Assembly: GCF_008629695.1 (NCBI RefSeq)
Contig: NZ_VWSH01000004.1
Location: forward strand, 186,001-250,000
From: Taibaiella lutea
Lineage (GTDB): Bacteria > Bacteroidota > Bacteroidia > Chitinophagales > Chitinophagaceae
DNA: 64,000 bases
Reading direction: 5' to 3'
Shown here: in pieces, positions 43,749 through 52,521 of the stretch
How positions within the stretch are numbered: position 1 is the stretch's first letter
Layout: every line of letters begins with the position of its first letter
Notes under the pieces: model-generated
Databases searched by the model: none
What the model was told of the DNA's origin: nothing
What the model saw: the letters and a program-made list of their open reading frames with translations, nothing else
Made by a program: the position numbers and the translations under genes

Positions 43749-45653
43749 ATGAGCAAAATAATAGGAATTGACTTAGGAACTACGAACTCTTGCGTTTCCG
43801 TAATGGAAGGTAACGAACCTGTAGTAATTGCAAATGACGAAGGCCGTCGCACGACCCCTTCTATTGTAGCATTTTTGGCAAATGGCGAACGTAAAGTAGG
43901 TGACCCTGCAAAACGTCAGGCAATTACCAACCCGACCAAAACCATTATGTCTATCAAGCGTTACATGGGCCGCCGCTTTGATGAGGTTAAAGATGAAATG
44001 ACCCATAACGCCTATCAGGTGGTAAAAGGTGATAACAATACTACCCGTGTTGACATCGATGGCCGTCTATATACTCCACAGGAAATTTCTGCAATGGTGC
44101 TTCAGAAAATGAAGAAAACAGCAGAAGATTTTCTTGGACAAGAAGTTAAAGAAGCAGTTATCACTGTTCCGGCTTATTTCAATGATGCGCAACGCCAGGC
44201 TACTAAAGAAGCAGGCGAAATCGCAGGTCTGAATGTTCGCCGTATTATCAACGAACCTACAGCTGCAGCATTGGCTTATGGTTTGGATAAACAACATAAA
44301 GATTCTAAAGTTGCCGTATTTGACCTTGGCGGTGGTACTTTCGACGTTTCTATCCTTGAATTGGGTGACGGCGTTTTCGAAGTAAAATCTACTAATGGTG
44401 ATACGCACTTAGGTGGTGATGATTTCGATAAAGTTATCATGGACTGGTTGGCTGAAGAATTCAGAAAAGATATGCCTACAATGGACCTGCATAAAGATCC
44501 GATGGCTTGGCAACGTTTGAAAGAAGCAGCTGAAAAAGCAAAAGTAGAATTGTCTTCTTCTCAGGAAACTGAAATCAACTTACCTTATATCACTGCTGTT
44601 GACGGTGTTCCGCAACACTTGGTTCGTAAACTATCCCGTGCTAAATTCGAGCAATTGGCTGACAGCCTGATCGAACGTACTTTGGAACCTTGCCGCAAAG
44701 CATTGAAAGATGCAGGTCTCGGAACTTCCGATATCGACGAAATCATCCTTGTAGGTGGTTCTACCCGTATCCCTAAAATTCAGGAAGTAGTTGAAAAATT
44801 CTTTGGTAAAAAACCAAACCGTAGCGTAAACCCTGATGAGGTTGTAGCAGTTGGTGCGGCTATTCAGGGCGGTGTATTGACCGGTGATGTGAAAGATGTA
44901 TTGTTGTTGGATGTTACGCCATTGTCTTTCGGTATCGAAACTTATGGTGGTGTTATGACTCGTTTGATCGAAGCAAATACAACTATCCCAACCAAGAAAA
45001 GCGAAACTTTCTCTACTGCAAGTGATAACCAGCCAAGTGTTGAAATCAATGTATTGCAAGGTGAGCGCCCGATGGCAAATCAGAATAAATCATTAGGCCG
45101 TTTCATTCTGGATGGTATTCCTCCGGCTCCGCGTGGTGTTCCTCAGGTTGAAGTTATCTTCGATATTGATGCCAATGGTATCCTGAACGTAACTGCAAAA
45201 GATAAAGGAACAGGTAAACAACAAAACATCCGTATCGAAGCAGGTTCAGGTTTGAGCAAGGAAGAAATCGAGCAAATGAAGAACGAAGCGAAAGCTAACG
45301 AAGAAGGTGATAAGAAAATCCGCGAACAAGTTGAAAAACTGAATATGGCTGATGGCTTAATCTTCAATACAGAAAAACAAATGAAAGAATATGGCGACAA
45401 GATTCCTGCTGATAAAAAAGCAGCTATCGAAAGCGCTTTGGAAACATTGAAAGAAGCACATAAAAATCAAAACTATGATGCTTTAGACAGCGCTATGGAA
45501 GCATTAAACACTGCATGGTCTGCTGCAAGTGAAGAAATTTACAAAGCAGGACAAGATGCAGGTGCAACTCCGGGTGCTGATCAAGGCCAGGAAGCAAACG
45601 CTAATAATGGCGGAGATAATGTTGCTGACGCCGATTATGAAGAAGTAAAATAA
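43749..45653 (+). CDS. dnaK: Molecular chaperone DnaK (Hsp70)
   Basis: 634 residues. ATPase domain: [18 protein letters not shown] at the start, [13 protein letters not shown] near 190, and [17 protein letters not shown] near 335-350. The substrate domain has [18 protein letters not shown] and [16 protein letters not shown], followed by the helical lid and the tail [11 protein letters not shown]. It folds proteins with DnaJ and GrpE, whose genes are not adjacent here. Monocistronic with a strong terminator downstream. Expected to be heat-induced, but no CIRCE or other known heat-shock operator is visible. Confidence 0.98.
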   Translation: MSKIIGIDLGTTNSCVSVMEGNEPVVIANDEGRRTTPSIVAFLANGERKVGDPAKRQAITNPTKTIMSIKRYMGRRFDEVKDEMTHNAYQVVKGDNNTTRVDIDGRLYTPQEISAMVLQKMKKTAEDFLGQEVKEAVITVPAYFNDAQRQATKEAGEIAGLNVRRIINEPTAAALAYGLDKQHKDSKVAVFDLGGGTFDVSILELGDGVFEVKSTNGDTHLGGDDFDKVIMDWLAEEFRKDMPTMDLHKDPMAWQRLKEAAEKAKVELSSSQETEINLPYITAVDGVPQHLVRKLSRAKFEQLADSLIERTLEPCRKALKDAGLGTSDIDEIILVGGSTRIPKIQEVVEKFFGKKPNRSVNPDEVVAVGAAIQGGVLTGDVKDVLLLDVTPLSFGIETYGGVMTRLIEANTTIPTKKSETFSTASDNQPSVEINVLQGERPMANQNKSLGRFILDGIPPAPRGVPQVEVIFDIDANGILNVTAKDKGTGKQQNIRIEAGSGLSKEEIEQMKNEAKANEEGDKKIREQVEKLNMADGLIFNTEKQMKEYGDKIPADKKAAIESALETLKEAHKNQNYDALDSAMEALNTAWSAASEEIYKAGQDAGATPGADQGQEANANNGGDNVADADYEEVK

Positions 45654-45673
45654 TTTTTACGGATTATAAATAG

Positions 45674-45704
45674 AAACAGGAGCCTATAGAGGCTCCTGTT
45701 TTTT
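45674..45704 (+). terminator. Terminator of dnaK
   Basis: AAACAGGAGCC-TATAGA-GGCTCCTGTTT hairpin followed by a T-tract, 20 bp after the dnaK stop. Confidence 0.88.
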
Positions 45705-45773
45705 GTTTTCTGTTTCAGCAAGTGATCAATCTTTATAGGGGCTATTATAAATGAAATAAGATTCTTGTGATTA

Positions 45774-46805
45774 TTAATATTCTAATTGTGTTTCCTGAAT
45801 AATTTTCACCTGATTTCTTGCAGTGTCTGCAACAATAATAAATCCTTCATAAACAACAATTCCCCAGGCTGTATATTGTCCTGCATCAGATCCCAATTTA
45901 AAATTTCTTGTCGGATTAGGACTAAGTGAATTGACATCCCATTGTGTTACATAAGCATTTCCGTCTACAAGATTGGTAAAATAAACCTTATCTCCATCTG
46001 AGGTTATGTCCATTGTCATGCCTGCATGTCCGCAGGAATCGGGCATTGATTTTTTGTTGACCAGAATATTTTCATCAATTGCATACCTGTTTACAGAAGT
46101 TCTTTTCGCAAGCCCGTTTAAGTCTGTCGTATAAAGTTTATCGCCCCAAATGGCAAGAGCTAAAGCTCCCGGTTCTGATTGCTCTGAGTTTAACATTTCC
46201 TGCATTTGCCGTAAATCGGGATTAGCAGGATTATTCACTTTTACGATACTTGCATTTCTGCCCGAACTCTTATTACTGCACATCACATACATTTCATTGT
46301 CATCGTTGAAGGCCATGCCTCTGGGATTGGTAGCATTGTTAGTCGCATTTGCATCAAGCCGGAACATTTTGTCAGGCGCAATATTTATATCTTCTGTATA
46401 ATGAATAGTTCCATTTTCCGGGGATGAAACGTAAAGTGTTTCATTATTGTCAAACGCTACCGATTGCGGGCGATCCATGGAATAATGATAATTAGCTTTT
46501 TTATAATTGCAGAAATCTGTCAGCTTTTTCCATATAAAAAGATGGCCTGTCGGCTTATCATCTGAAGTATATGCATCATAAGTACAAATTGCTAAATACC
46601 CTGACCACGGAGCAATCGCAATGCCGGATGGATGTAATTCCATAGAATGAATACCCCAAAAGTCAGTTTTATAATCGCCTGATTTTGGGTATTGAAAAAT
46701 TTTCCGCCTCATATAGGGGTTAGGTAAATAGCTTAATGGAGTTGCAAATGAACTTAACATTATTGCTCTTTTAACGGATAAGTTGGTTTGGTTAAATTGT
46801 AACAA
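45774..46805 (-). CDS. Predicted beta-propeller protein of unknown function
   Basis: 343 residues, no clear signal peptide. Repeating elements such as AIAPWSGYLAICTYDAYTSDDKP, PQSVAFDNNETLYVSSPENG, PRGMAFNDDNEMYVMCSN and YTAWGIVVYEGFIIVADTARNQVKIIQ look like NHL/SMP-30-type propeller blades (about 5-6). No metal or catalytic site could be assigned. An in-frame ATG at 46760 (MLSSFATPLSYL) is a plausible alternative start. The gene is convergent with dnaK and divergent from the XRE-cupin regulator gene. Function is unknown. Confidence 0.6.
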   Translation of the reverse strand: MLQFNQTNLSVKRAIMLSSFATPLSYLPNPYMRRKIFQYPKSGDYKTDFWGIHSMELHPSGIAIAPWSGYLAICTYDAYTSDDKPTGHLFIWKKLTDFCNYKKANYHYSMDRPQSVAFDNNETLYVSSPENGTIHYTEDINIAPDKMFRLDANATNNATNPRGMAFNDDNEMYVMCSNKSSGRNASIVKVNNPANPDLRQMQEMLNSEQSEPGALALAIWGDKLYTTDLNGLAKRTSVNRYAIDENILVNKKSMPDSCGHAGMTMDITSDGDKVYFTNLVDGNAYVTQWDVNSLSPNPTRNFKLGSDAGQYTAWGIVVYEGFIIVADTARNQVKIIQETQLEY

Positions 46806-46987
46806 TAAAGTTCTGACAAGAGAAAATCATCCTGAAGAAGAATGTTCTAAAAGTACCTATGATTCAATGAGTTGTCGTTTTGAATCGATTAACGGTATTT
46901 GAAGAAGCGTTGATATTGAACGTTTTGTACAAACATTGCTATTCAATACCTGTAAAATCTGATTTGCAAAAGGCATCTTGATTAATT

Positions 46988-47050
46988 AATACTAAACAGC
47001 TTGCAAGATGCATCGAGTTCTGATATCTTTGCAGTTTATAAATACTAAAC
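46988..47050 (+). promoter_or_regulatory. Promoter region of the XRE-cupin gene with flanking direct repeats
   Basis: TTG (47001-47003), 20 bp, TATCTTTG (47024-47031) is a full match to the Bacteroidetes promoter pattern. It is flanked by exact direct repeats AATACTAAAC at 46988-46997 and 47041-47050; the second one abuts the ATG. A third near copy (AATACTAAAAC) follows the stop at about 47622. The repeats could be autoregulatory operators (inference). Confidence 0.5.
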
Positions 47051-47620
47051 ATGGAAGGAGCTTTTTTATTAGAAGTAAGCAGGCGTATAAAAGAATACCG
47101 GCTTGAAAAACGATTGACCGTACAGGAACTTGCCGATAGATCCAACGTAAGCAAAGGGTTAATTTCTCAGATTGAAAACGGACGCAGCATCCCGTCTTTG
47201 CCCGTATTATTTGGTATAATTCAGTCTTTAGAAATGGAAGTCAGCAGTTTTTTTGAAGGATTGAATGTGCAAACACCACAGATTCTGGTTCAGCGCAAAA
47301 AAGATTATGAATCTTTCACCAAGGAAGATGCAAAAGGATTTTTATATAAAAGGATTTTTGTAAAGAACGTAACCGCCTCGACACTTGATTTTGTAATTCT
47401 CGAGCTCAATAAAAATTCAAAAAGAGATGAGGTTTCAACAGAAGCCTTTGAATATAAATATATTATCCAGGGAGAATGCGAGTATTTGATTAACGGAGAA
47501 AAATATCAACTAAGTGAAGGAGACTCCTTATTCTTTGATGGAAGACTTCCTCACGTGCCTAAAAACATAGGAAGTGAAAAATGCATTATGCTGATTGTTT
47601 ATTTCTTCAATCAAAAGTAA
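47051..47620 (+). CDS. XRE-family transcriptional regulator with cupin domain
   Basis: 189 residues. An N-terminal helix-turn-helix (about 8-62: RIKEYRLEKRLTVQELADRSNVSKGLISQIENGRSIPSL) is followed by a short linker and a small cupin-like domain (about 100-189: FEYKYIIQGECEYLINGEKYQLSEGDSLFFDGRLPHVPKN). This HTH_3-cupin architecture usually binds a small ligand in the cupin to control one or a few genes, often including itself. It is preceded by a promoter flanked by direct repeats. Convergent with gldD. Ligand and targets are unknown; the adjacent propeller gene is a candidate target because it is divergent. Confidence 0.88.
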   Translation: MEGAFLLEVSRRIKEYRLEKRLTVQELADRSNVSKGLISQIENGRSIPSLPVLFGIIQSLEMEVSSFFEGLNVQTPQILVQRKKDYESFTKEDAKGFLYKRIFVKNVTASTLDFVILELNKNSKRDEVSTEAFEYKYIIQGECEYLINGEKYQLSEGDSLFFDGRLPHVPKNIGSEKCIMLIVYFFNQK

Positions 47621-47646
47621 AATACTAAAACAAGATTGTTTTATAC

Positions 47647-47681
47647 AAGTTCAAGTAAAAGAATTTCTTTTACTTGAACTT
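47647..47681. terminator. Hairpin overlapping the end of gldD
   Basis: Near-perfect palindrome with 17-bp arms (AAGTTCAAGTAAAAGAA) and a one-base centre. It includes the gldD stop codon (47672-47670) and separates it from the convergent XRE gene. It lacks a T-tract on the minus strand. Confidence 0.55.
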
Positions 47682-48269
47682 TAATGTTTCTACCAAATGC
47701 TCCATGTCTTTCTTTAAAAATTCATTAGCAGGCATTAAAGAATCGGCATTCGGTGTAGTATTGAAATATAACGCGCCTCTGATAAAATGTTTTGTTTTGT
47801 CAGTCAGGAAGAATTGGTACGCGGAAGCTGCGTTACCGCCAACCATATAAAACACACCGGTCAACCCATTACGTGTTTTGATTTGAGGCGCATCTATTTT
47901 ATCTGCTTTTACATCATGCTTTTCTGTAAGCCTGTAAGACTCTTCTACTAATTTGTCTAACGTGTTGGCGCTGTTAATATCCTTGTAACTTAGATAAATG
48001 GTTGCATTCAAATCTTTGAAAGTAACATTGATCCAATAAGGCGAATTTTCTTCTTTATTAAGGTTTGCATCTTGTTCCAATTGGCCGTACACAGGATATT
48101 CAAATGAAAAAGGAAAAGATGCACTGTCAAATTGCTGATAAGCATGTTCGGGAAAATCATATCTCGGATAACCTCTGCGTTTTGGCACCGGATTGTCAGG
48201 GCGGCAAGATGCAAAAAGAAAAGAAATGATAGCCGGGATTAATAAATATTTTGTAGCGTTGAATTTCAT
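47670..48269 (-). CDS. gldD: Gliding-motility lipoprotein GldD
   Basis: 199 residues, a lipoprotein with lipobox near Cys22 (FLFASC). The GldD pattern is visible: PKRRGYPRYDFPEHAYQQFDSASFPFSFEYPVYGQ at about 29-63, YWINVTFKDLNATIYLSYKDI and TRNGLTGVFYMVGGNAASAYQFFLTD. GldD is needed for gliding and/or T9SS function in Flavobacterium and is conserved in Bacteroidota, including nonmotile ones. Together with porD and the sorting domain in the PNGase-like gene it supports an active T9SS. It is the last gene of the bamD operon. Confidence 0.92.
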   Translation of the reverse strand: MKFNATKYLLIPAIISFLFASCRPDNPVPKRRGYPRYDFPEHAYQQFDSASFPFSFEYPVYGQLEQDANLNKEENSPYWINVTFKDLNATIYLSYKDINSANTLDKLVEESYRLTEKHDVKADKIDAPQIKTRNGLTGVFYMVGGNAASAYQFFLTDKTKHFIRGALYFNTTPNADSLMPANEFLKKDMEHLVETLKFK

Positions 48270-48313
48270 GAAGTATAACTGAATTTCTATAATGATTTAT
48301 TTGATTGCCTGTT

Positions 48314-48844
48314 TTACATAACCCTTCTTTTGGTTGTGGTATCCGTCAGATTTTGCCTTTTACGCAGGTCTTTTTTAATACTTGTGTCCTTATGCTTGTT
48401 TAAAGAATCGACATTGATGACAGGTTTGTTTTCAGCATTCGGGTCGTAATTCTTTATTTTTTCTTTCGCTTTTATTTCGGACAGTTGATTCAAAACATTT
48501 GAAAGCAGGGAATCCATTTTTAAAGGTCTTGCCTCATACCATTGCATGGCATCTTTAAAATCCTCGAAACTTATATCATATTTCTTTAAAACGGAGCGGT
48601 AAAAAACGCTGAGGCTATCATAGTTTTTCTCAAATTTATTGGTAACGCTATCCCCTAATCCCAGACTATATGTCTCTGCAATTTGCATATCCAGTAACAC
48701 TTTACTCATCTTTTCGGGTGCAACAGGAGGATTGTCAGGAAGGCTTTTGCAACCCAACTGCAATGTCAGCAATACAATGAGAATAATGGATATAGAAGAA
48801 AATTTCAAGACAGTAAAAATTGATTGGAACAAAAGATAGAACAA
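48314..48844 (-). CDS. DUF4296 lipoprotein
   Basis: 176 residues. An N-terminal hydrophobic segment ends in a lipobox (LTLQLGC, about Cys32), then a helical domain (about 38-130: PPVAPEKMSKVLLDMQIAETYSLGLGD...) typical of DUF4296, with a low-complexity charged C-terminal tail (LRKRQNLTDTTTKRRVM). The frame starts with TTG at 48844; a TTG at codon 13 is an alternative. It lies 15 bp after porD and 44 bp before gldD, the standard place for this family. Function is not known; a periplasmic helper of the outer-membrane/T9SS operon is plausible. Confidence 0.78.
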   Translation of the reverse strand: MFYLLFQSIFTVLKFSSISIILIVLLTLQLGCKSLPDNPPVAPEKMSKVLLDMQIAETYSLGLGDSVTNKFEKNYDSLSVFYRSVLKKYDISFEDFKDAMQWYEARPLKMDSLLSNVLNQLSEIKAKEKIKNYDPNAENKPVINVDSLNKHKDTSIKKDLRKRQNLTDTTTKRRVM

Positions 48845-48859
48845 CCTTGACTTTTCAGG

Positions 48860-49780
48860 TCATCGGATGCTTCTGTATTTGGATGTATTGGGAACATCCA
48901 TTTTGCAAAGCTGTTCCACATAATCCTTTCTGTCGGCCACAGGCGTCTGCATCAATATATTTTGGTATTCTATGGATTTGGCATTGAAATAGAACTGGAA
49001 AAATATAGAAGTCGGATTATCGTTATTGATTTGCGTAAGGGTAGGGATGCCATCCAATATTACTTTTCTCGCTTCTTCAGGTTTGGTGCTCATCATATCC
49101 AGGCCCTTGCGGTGGTAGCTGTAATAAAGCGGCCTGAATGCAGCAAAACGCGGGTTTAAAATCTGATCAATCAACCAATAACGGTTACGGTTATTCTCGG
49201 CGGCTTTCCAGCCTTTAATTGCTTTGGTATCTTCAGGTGCATTGGAAACAACATTCTGCGCTTTTTTGAAATAGTCGTCCCCGCCCTTCAGAGAAAACGA
49301 TTCATAATCGAAACCGACAATCAAATAGGCATAATAAGCGAAAATAGCCGTGAGATTAGAACTTAAAGCATCATTGCCACTTACCCTTGCATCATCAAAT
49401 TGTAATGTTTGCCCTTGATCGAACCTGAAAGTAACATCCCTGTCTATATAATTTACCATAGGCGAATTATATCCCGAACCAAAGACCGGCCTTGAAGATT
49501 GAATATTCAGATTGGCTTCAAAAATATTATCATCAGCAGCTTTTTTGGTAATGGTAAGCAGGAAGTTACATTCAATTCTTTCAGCAGGTTTTATATTATC
49601 TGCAGTCCATTTACGGTTATTGATGAATTCGTTCAAAGCCTTCTTAAGTCCGTCAAAAACTTTAGGATCCACATTTTGAATGCGGTCGGCATTAACTTCT
49701 ACAATGCCTTTCAAATCCTGTGCCATGACGTTTGTCGCCAGTAATAATCCTATAAATGAAATAAAAAGTTTACGCATCAT
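48860..49780 (-). CDS. porD: Type IX secretion system protein PorD (DUF4835)
   Basis: 306 residues with a signal peptide (about 1-20, ending VMA-Q). Conserved DUF4835 segments: VNADRIQNVDPKVFDGLKKALNEFINNRKW and ECNFLLTITKKAADDNIFEANLNIQSSRPVFGSGYN. The region around GWKAAENNRNRYWLIDQILNPRFAAFRPLYYSYHRKGLDMM is typical. DUF4835 proteins are annotated PorD, a T9SS-associated component. It overlaps coaBC by 11 bp, the same synteny seen in other Bacteroidota (bamD-rpoZ-coaBC-porD). Start is ATG at 49780; an ATG at 49777 is also possible. Confidence 0.88.
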   Translation of the reverse strand: MMRKLFISFIGLLLATNVMAQDLKGIVEVNADRIQNVDPKVFDGLKKALNEFINNRKWTADNIKPAERIECNFLLTITKKAADDNIFEANLNIQSSRPVFGSGYNSPMVNYIDRDVTFRFDQGQTLQFDDARVSGNDALSSNLTAIFAYYAYLIVGFDYESFSLKGGDDYFKKAQNVVSNAPEDTKAIKGWKAAENNRNRYWLIDQILNPRFAAFRPLYYSYHRKGLDMMSTKPEEARKVILDGIPTLTQINNDNPTSIFFQFYFNAKSIEYQNILMQTPVADRKDYVEQLCKMDVPNTSKYRSIR

Positions 49781-50987
49781 TCTTGTGTATAGACAATATG
49801 CAATCTACAATACTTTTTGCTATTTCGGCCTTGGACTGTAAGGGTAATGAAATGATTTCTTTATTTTTCTGCAAAATCTCCACCTGATTCGTATCATGCC
49901 CAAAACCTGCTCCTTCTTTTCTCAGCGAATTCAATATCATCATATTGGCCTTTTTGCTTTCCAGTTTCTTTTGCGCATGTTCCAGCTCATTATTTGTTTC
50001 TAAAGCAAAACCGACCAATACCTGATTTTCTCTTTTCATTCTGCCTAATGTTGCCAGGATATCAGGGTTCTTTACCAATTCCAGATGAAAGCTATCTTCA
50101 CTACCTTTTTTAATCTTTTCCGGGGCCTTTTCAACAGGCCTGTAATCCGCTACTGCCGCAGCACAAATTGTAATATCCGCTGCATTATAAACTTTCAGGC
50201 AAGCTTGCAGCATTTCTTCTGCGCTTACTACATTTACAATCTTAATAAGCGGATGATTTACTTTTTCTTTACTTGGTCCCAAAACCAATGTAACTTCAAT
50301 TCCTTTTTCAGCCAGGGATTCTGCTAAGGCAATACCCATTTTCCCCGTTGAAAAATTACCGATAAAACGTACCGGATCCAGCAATTCGTATGTAGGCCCG
50401 GCAGTTACCAATGCCTTTAACGATGAGGCAGGATGGACTTTAGTTTTTTTTTCGAAGAAAGATTCCAGATGTTCCTGTATAGCCTCAGGTTCCGCCATTC
50501 TTCCGGCACCTATAATTCCGCTTGCAAGTTCACCATGTTCAACCGGAATAACTTCATTTCCAAATGACTGCACTTTTTCCAGATTAGCTTTGGTGGCAGC
50601 ATGCAGCCACATGTCTTCATCCATGGCTGGCGCCAGAATTACAGGACATATAGCCGAAAGATAAACAGCCATTACCATATTATCACAAAGTCCATTAGCC
50701 ATTTTTGCCAATGAATTAGCGCTGCAGGGCGCTATCAGAAGCAAATCCGCCCAACGTCCGAGATGTACGTGGTTATTCCAGTGCGCACCATTACTTACAG
50801 ATGAAAAGACATCTCGTTTAGAAACTGTCGCAAGAACCAAAGGGCTGACAAAATCCTTTGCTGATTCTGTCATAATAACCTGTACTTCGGCTCCGGCCTT
50901 TACCAATAAACGCACCAATTGCGGCGTTTTATACGCCGCAATGCTACCAGTAATGGCTAAAATTATTTTTTTGCCTTGTAAAGACAT
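49770..50987 (-). CDS. coaBC: Bifunctional phosphopantothenoylcysteine decarboxylase/phosphopantothenate-cysteine ligase
   Basis: 405 residues. CoaC half: flavoprotein IILAITGSIAAYKTPQLVRLLVKAG, active His75 in NNHVHLGRWAD, and PAMDEDMW (PAMNxxM variant). CoaB half: AGPTYELLDPVRFIGNFSTGKMGIALAE and AAAVADYRPVEKAPEKIKK. It makes 4'-phosphopantetheine in coenzyme A synthesis. The residue equivalent to the E. coli proton-donating Cys158 appears as Ser (ELASGIIGAGRMAEPE); I believe many Bacteroidota show the same. It is part of the bamD-rpoZ-coaBC-porD operon. Confidence 0.94.
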   Translation of the reverse strand: MSLQGKKIILAITGSIAAYKTPQLVRLLVKAGAEVQVIMTESAKDFVSPLVLATVSKRDVFSSVSNGAHWNNHVHLGRWADLLLIAPCSANSLAKMANGLCDNMVMAVYLSAICPVILAPAMDEDMWLHAATKANLEKVQSFGNEVIPVEHGELASGIIGAGRMAEPEAIQEHLESFFEKKTKVHPASSLKALVTAGPTYELLDPVRFIGNFSTGKMGIALAESLAEKGIEVTLVLGPSKEKVNHPLIKIVNVVSAEEMLQACLKVYNAADITICAAAVADYRPVEKAPEKIKKGSEDSFHLELVKNPDILATLGRMKRENQVLVGFALETNNELEHAQKKLESKKANMMILNSLRKEGAGFGHDTNQVEILQKNKEIISLPLQSKAEIAKSIVDCILSIHKNDA

Positions 50988-51055
50988 AGAATGTAAATGC
51001 TTTAGAGCTTGGTATTATTTCTATTGCCGGACAAAGCTACTATCTAAAGAAAAGA

Positions 51056-51385
51056 TTATTCCTGATCTTTCTTACGATAATAGATTTTATCGTTCATAAA
51101 CTCGGAAAGAGATTGTAAAGCAGGATTTGCCATACGCTCATAGAAACGGGAGATTTCGATTTGCTCTTTGTTTTCATGCACTTCTTCCAAAGTATCAGTA
51201 TGGTTGGCAAAATCATCCAGCTTACGGTGCAATTCTTCTTTAACACTGATATTGATTTGGTTAGCACGTTTAGATGCTACTACAATACTTTCATAAAGAT
51301 TGCCGGTTTTCCCTTTGATAGCTGCAACGTCACGTGTTTCAATCAATGGATTCAATGAGGAAACTAGTTTTTTATTTGTGCTCAT
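51056..51385 (-). CDS. rpoZ: DNA-directed RNA polymerase omega-like subunit (Rpb6/RpoZ)
   Basis: 109 residues with the omega/Rpb6 core ETRDVAAIKGKTGNLYESIVVASKRANQINISVKEELHRKL (about 17-57) followed by an acidic helix. The N-terminal half (LIETRDVA..TGNLYESIVVASKRAN) matches the family used in Bacteroidota, which is longer and more divergent than E. coli RpoZ. It promotes assembly and stability of RNA polymerase. It overlaps the end of bamD (51372..) by 14 bp and is 68 bp before coaBC. Confidence 0.88.
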   Translation of the reverse strand: MSTNKKLVSSLNPLIETRDVAAIKGKTGNLYESIVVASKRANQINISVKEELHRKLDDFANHTDTLEEVHENKEQIEISRFYERMANPALQSLSEFMNDKIYYRKKDQE

Positions 51386-52184
51386 TACGAAGTTGTTTTA
51401 TATTGTTTTGTGCTGAATTATAATAGGTTTGTGCTTCTTTAATGTAAGTCGAATTAGGTGTATAGGTTATAAGTTCGTTATAAGCATTGATTGCTTCAGC
51501 ATAACGCTCTTCCTGCTTTTCCGTTATACTTAACTCGGCGTATTTACAAAAAGATTTGATCAACATTAATTGGTATTGATCTATAATTTTAGATTCGGGA
51601 TAAGCCTGAATCAGGCTTTTATATGCAACAGTTGCAGATTTAAATTCGCCCATGTCAAAATAAAGCTGGGCAGCTTTAGCATCCTTTGTTTCAATTTTAA
51701 TCCTGCCGAGATCAATATAATTATTGGCCAAAGTCAGGTTAGGCGAGCCCGGATGCGTATTGATGTAGGTTTGCAATGCATCAATAGCTTTATAGGTGCT
51801 TGACTGGTCTTTGGAATAGGGTTGCGATAATTTGTATAAACAAGTTGCATATTTGAATTCACATTCATCAGCTCTCGAACTTTTAGGGAAATATTCCACA
51901 AAATTCTTGAATTGATACGATGCACTCAGGTAATCATTCTGATAATAAAATGAATAGCAATAGCGATAATACAATTCTTCATAATTCTTAGAACCCCTGA
52001 AGGCAGGCATCAGAGCTTCGTATAACTCAACCGCTTTTTGATACTGCTTGTGGTCGTAGTATTCATTAGCCTTGGTAAGTTTGTAAGAAAGGTCTTTGCT
52101 TTCAAGTATTTTTTGATGTGTGCTTTTGCAGGAACACATAGTAAATACAATCAGTGCAATAAAAACAAACGAAAATTTCCGCAT
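51372..52184 (-). CDS. bamD: Outer-membrane assembly lipoprotein BamD
   Basis: 270 residues, a lipoprotein (FTMCSCK with Cys17/Cys19 near the signal peptide) with several TPR-like repeats: KANEYYDHKQYQKAVELYEALMPAFRGSKNYEELYYRYCYSFYYQ, then a typical SYQFKNFVEYFPKSSRADECEFKYATCLYKLSQPYSKDQS and further repeats to about 260. The asp-rich, PxPhxxxA-type TPR spacing fits BamD of the BAM complex, which folds outer-membrane barrels with BamA. It is the first gene of a six-gene operon; a TTTG..TAATTTTG promoter-like pair lies right upstream (52226-52193). Confidence 0.88.
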   Translation of the reverse strand: MRKFSFVFIALIVFTMCSCKSTHQKILESKDLSYKLTKANEYYDHKQYQKAVELYEALMPAFRGSKNYEELYYRYCYSFYYQNDYLSASYQFKNFVEYFPKSSRADECEFKYATCLYKLSQPYSKDQSSTYKAIDALQTYINTHPGSPNLTLANNYIDLGRIKIETKDAKAAQLYFDMGEFKSATVAYKSLIQAYPESKIIDQYQLMLIKSFCKYAELSITEKQEERYAEAINAYNELITYTPNSTYIKEAQTYYNSAQNNIKQLRNEHK

Positions 52185-52329
52185 AAGAGCAGCAAAATTA
52201 AGAAAATTATTTTAAATTCAGTCAAAGATAATAGGAACGCTGTTTGTTTCCTTAATATTACTTCCGATCAGCAAATAATTTGGGAAAATGAGTTTAAAGA
52301 GTTCATTCTCAAAAACTAAGAAAAATTTA

Positions 52330-52361
52330 TTTGAGATTTACTGAAAAAAATGCACCTTTGC
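52330..52361 (+). promoter_or_regulatory. Probable promoter of tRNA-Leu
   Basis: TTTG (52330-52333), 19 bp, CACCTTTGC (52353-52361), a one-base variant of TAnnTTTGC. Expected transcription start is only a few bases before the tRNA at 52372. Confidence 0.5.
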
Positions 52362-52371
52362 CAACCTCAAT

Positions 52372-52456
52372 GCGGCGATGGCGAAACTGGTAGACGCACT
52401 ACCTTGAGGTGGTAGCGCCTGTTACGGGCGTGGGAGTTCGAATCTCCTTTGCCGCA
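52372..52456 (+). tRNA. tRNA-Leu (anticodon GAG)
   Basis: The 85-nt sequence folds to a cloverleaf. Acceptor arms are GCGGCGA at 52372-52378 and TTGCCGC at 52449-52455 with discriminator A; CCA is not encoded. The anticodon stem is CTACC/GGTAG with loop TTGAGGT, giving anticodon GAG (reads CUC/CUU). The long variable arm (GCGCCTGTTACGGGCG region) and the T-arm GTTCGAAT are typical of class II tRNA-Leu. It is followed by a terminator at 52485-52521. Confidence 0.95.
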
Positions 52457-52484
52457 CATCGGCAAATTTGCCTGAATACTAAAT

Positions 52485-52521
52485 AAAAAGGGTTTGCTCG
52501 TAAACGAACAAACCCTTTTTA
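52485..52521 (+). terminator. Terminator of tRNA-Leu
   Basis: AAAAAGGGTTTG hairpin with its complement and a T-tract, starting 29 bp after the tRNA. Confidence 0.85.

Noticed and set aside
44631-45059. 142-codon frame antisense to dnaK
   Set aside because: dnaK is highly conserved and codes in the other strand; long antisense frames are expected in such genes.
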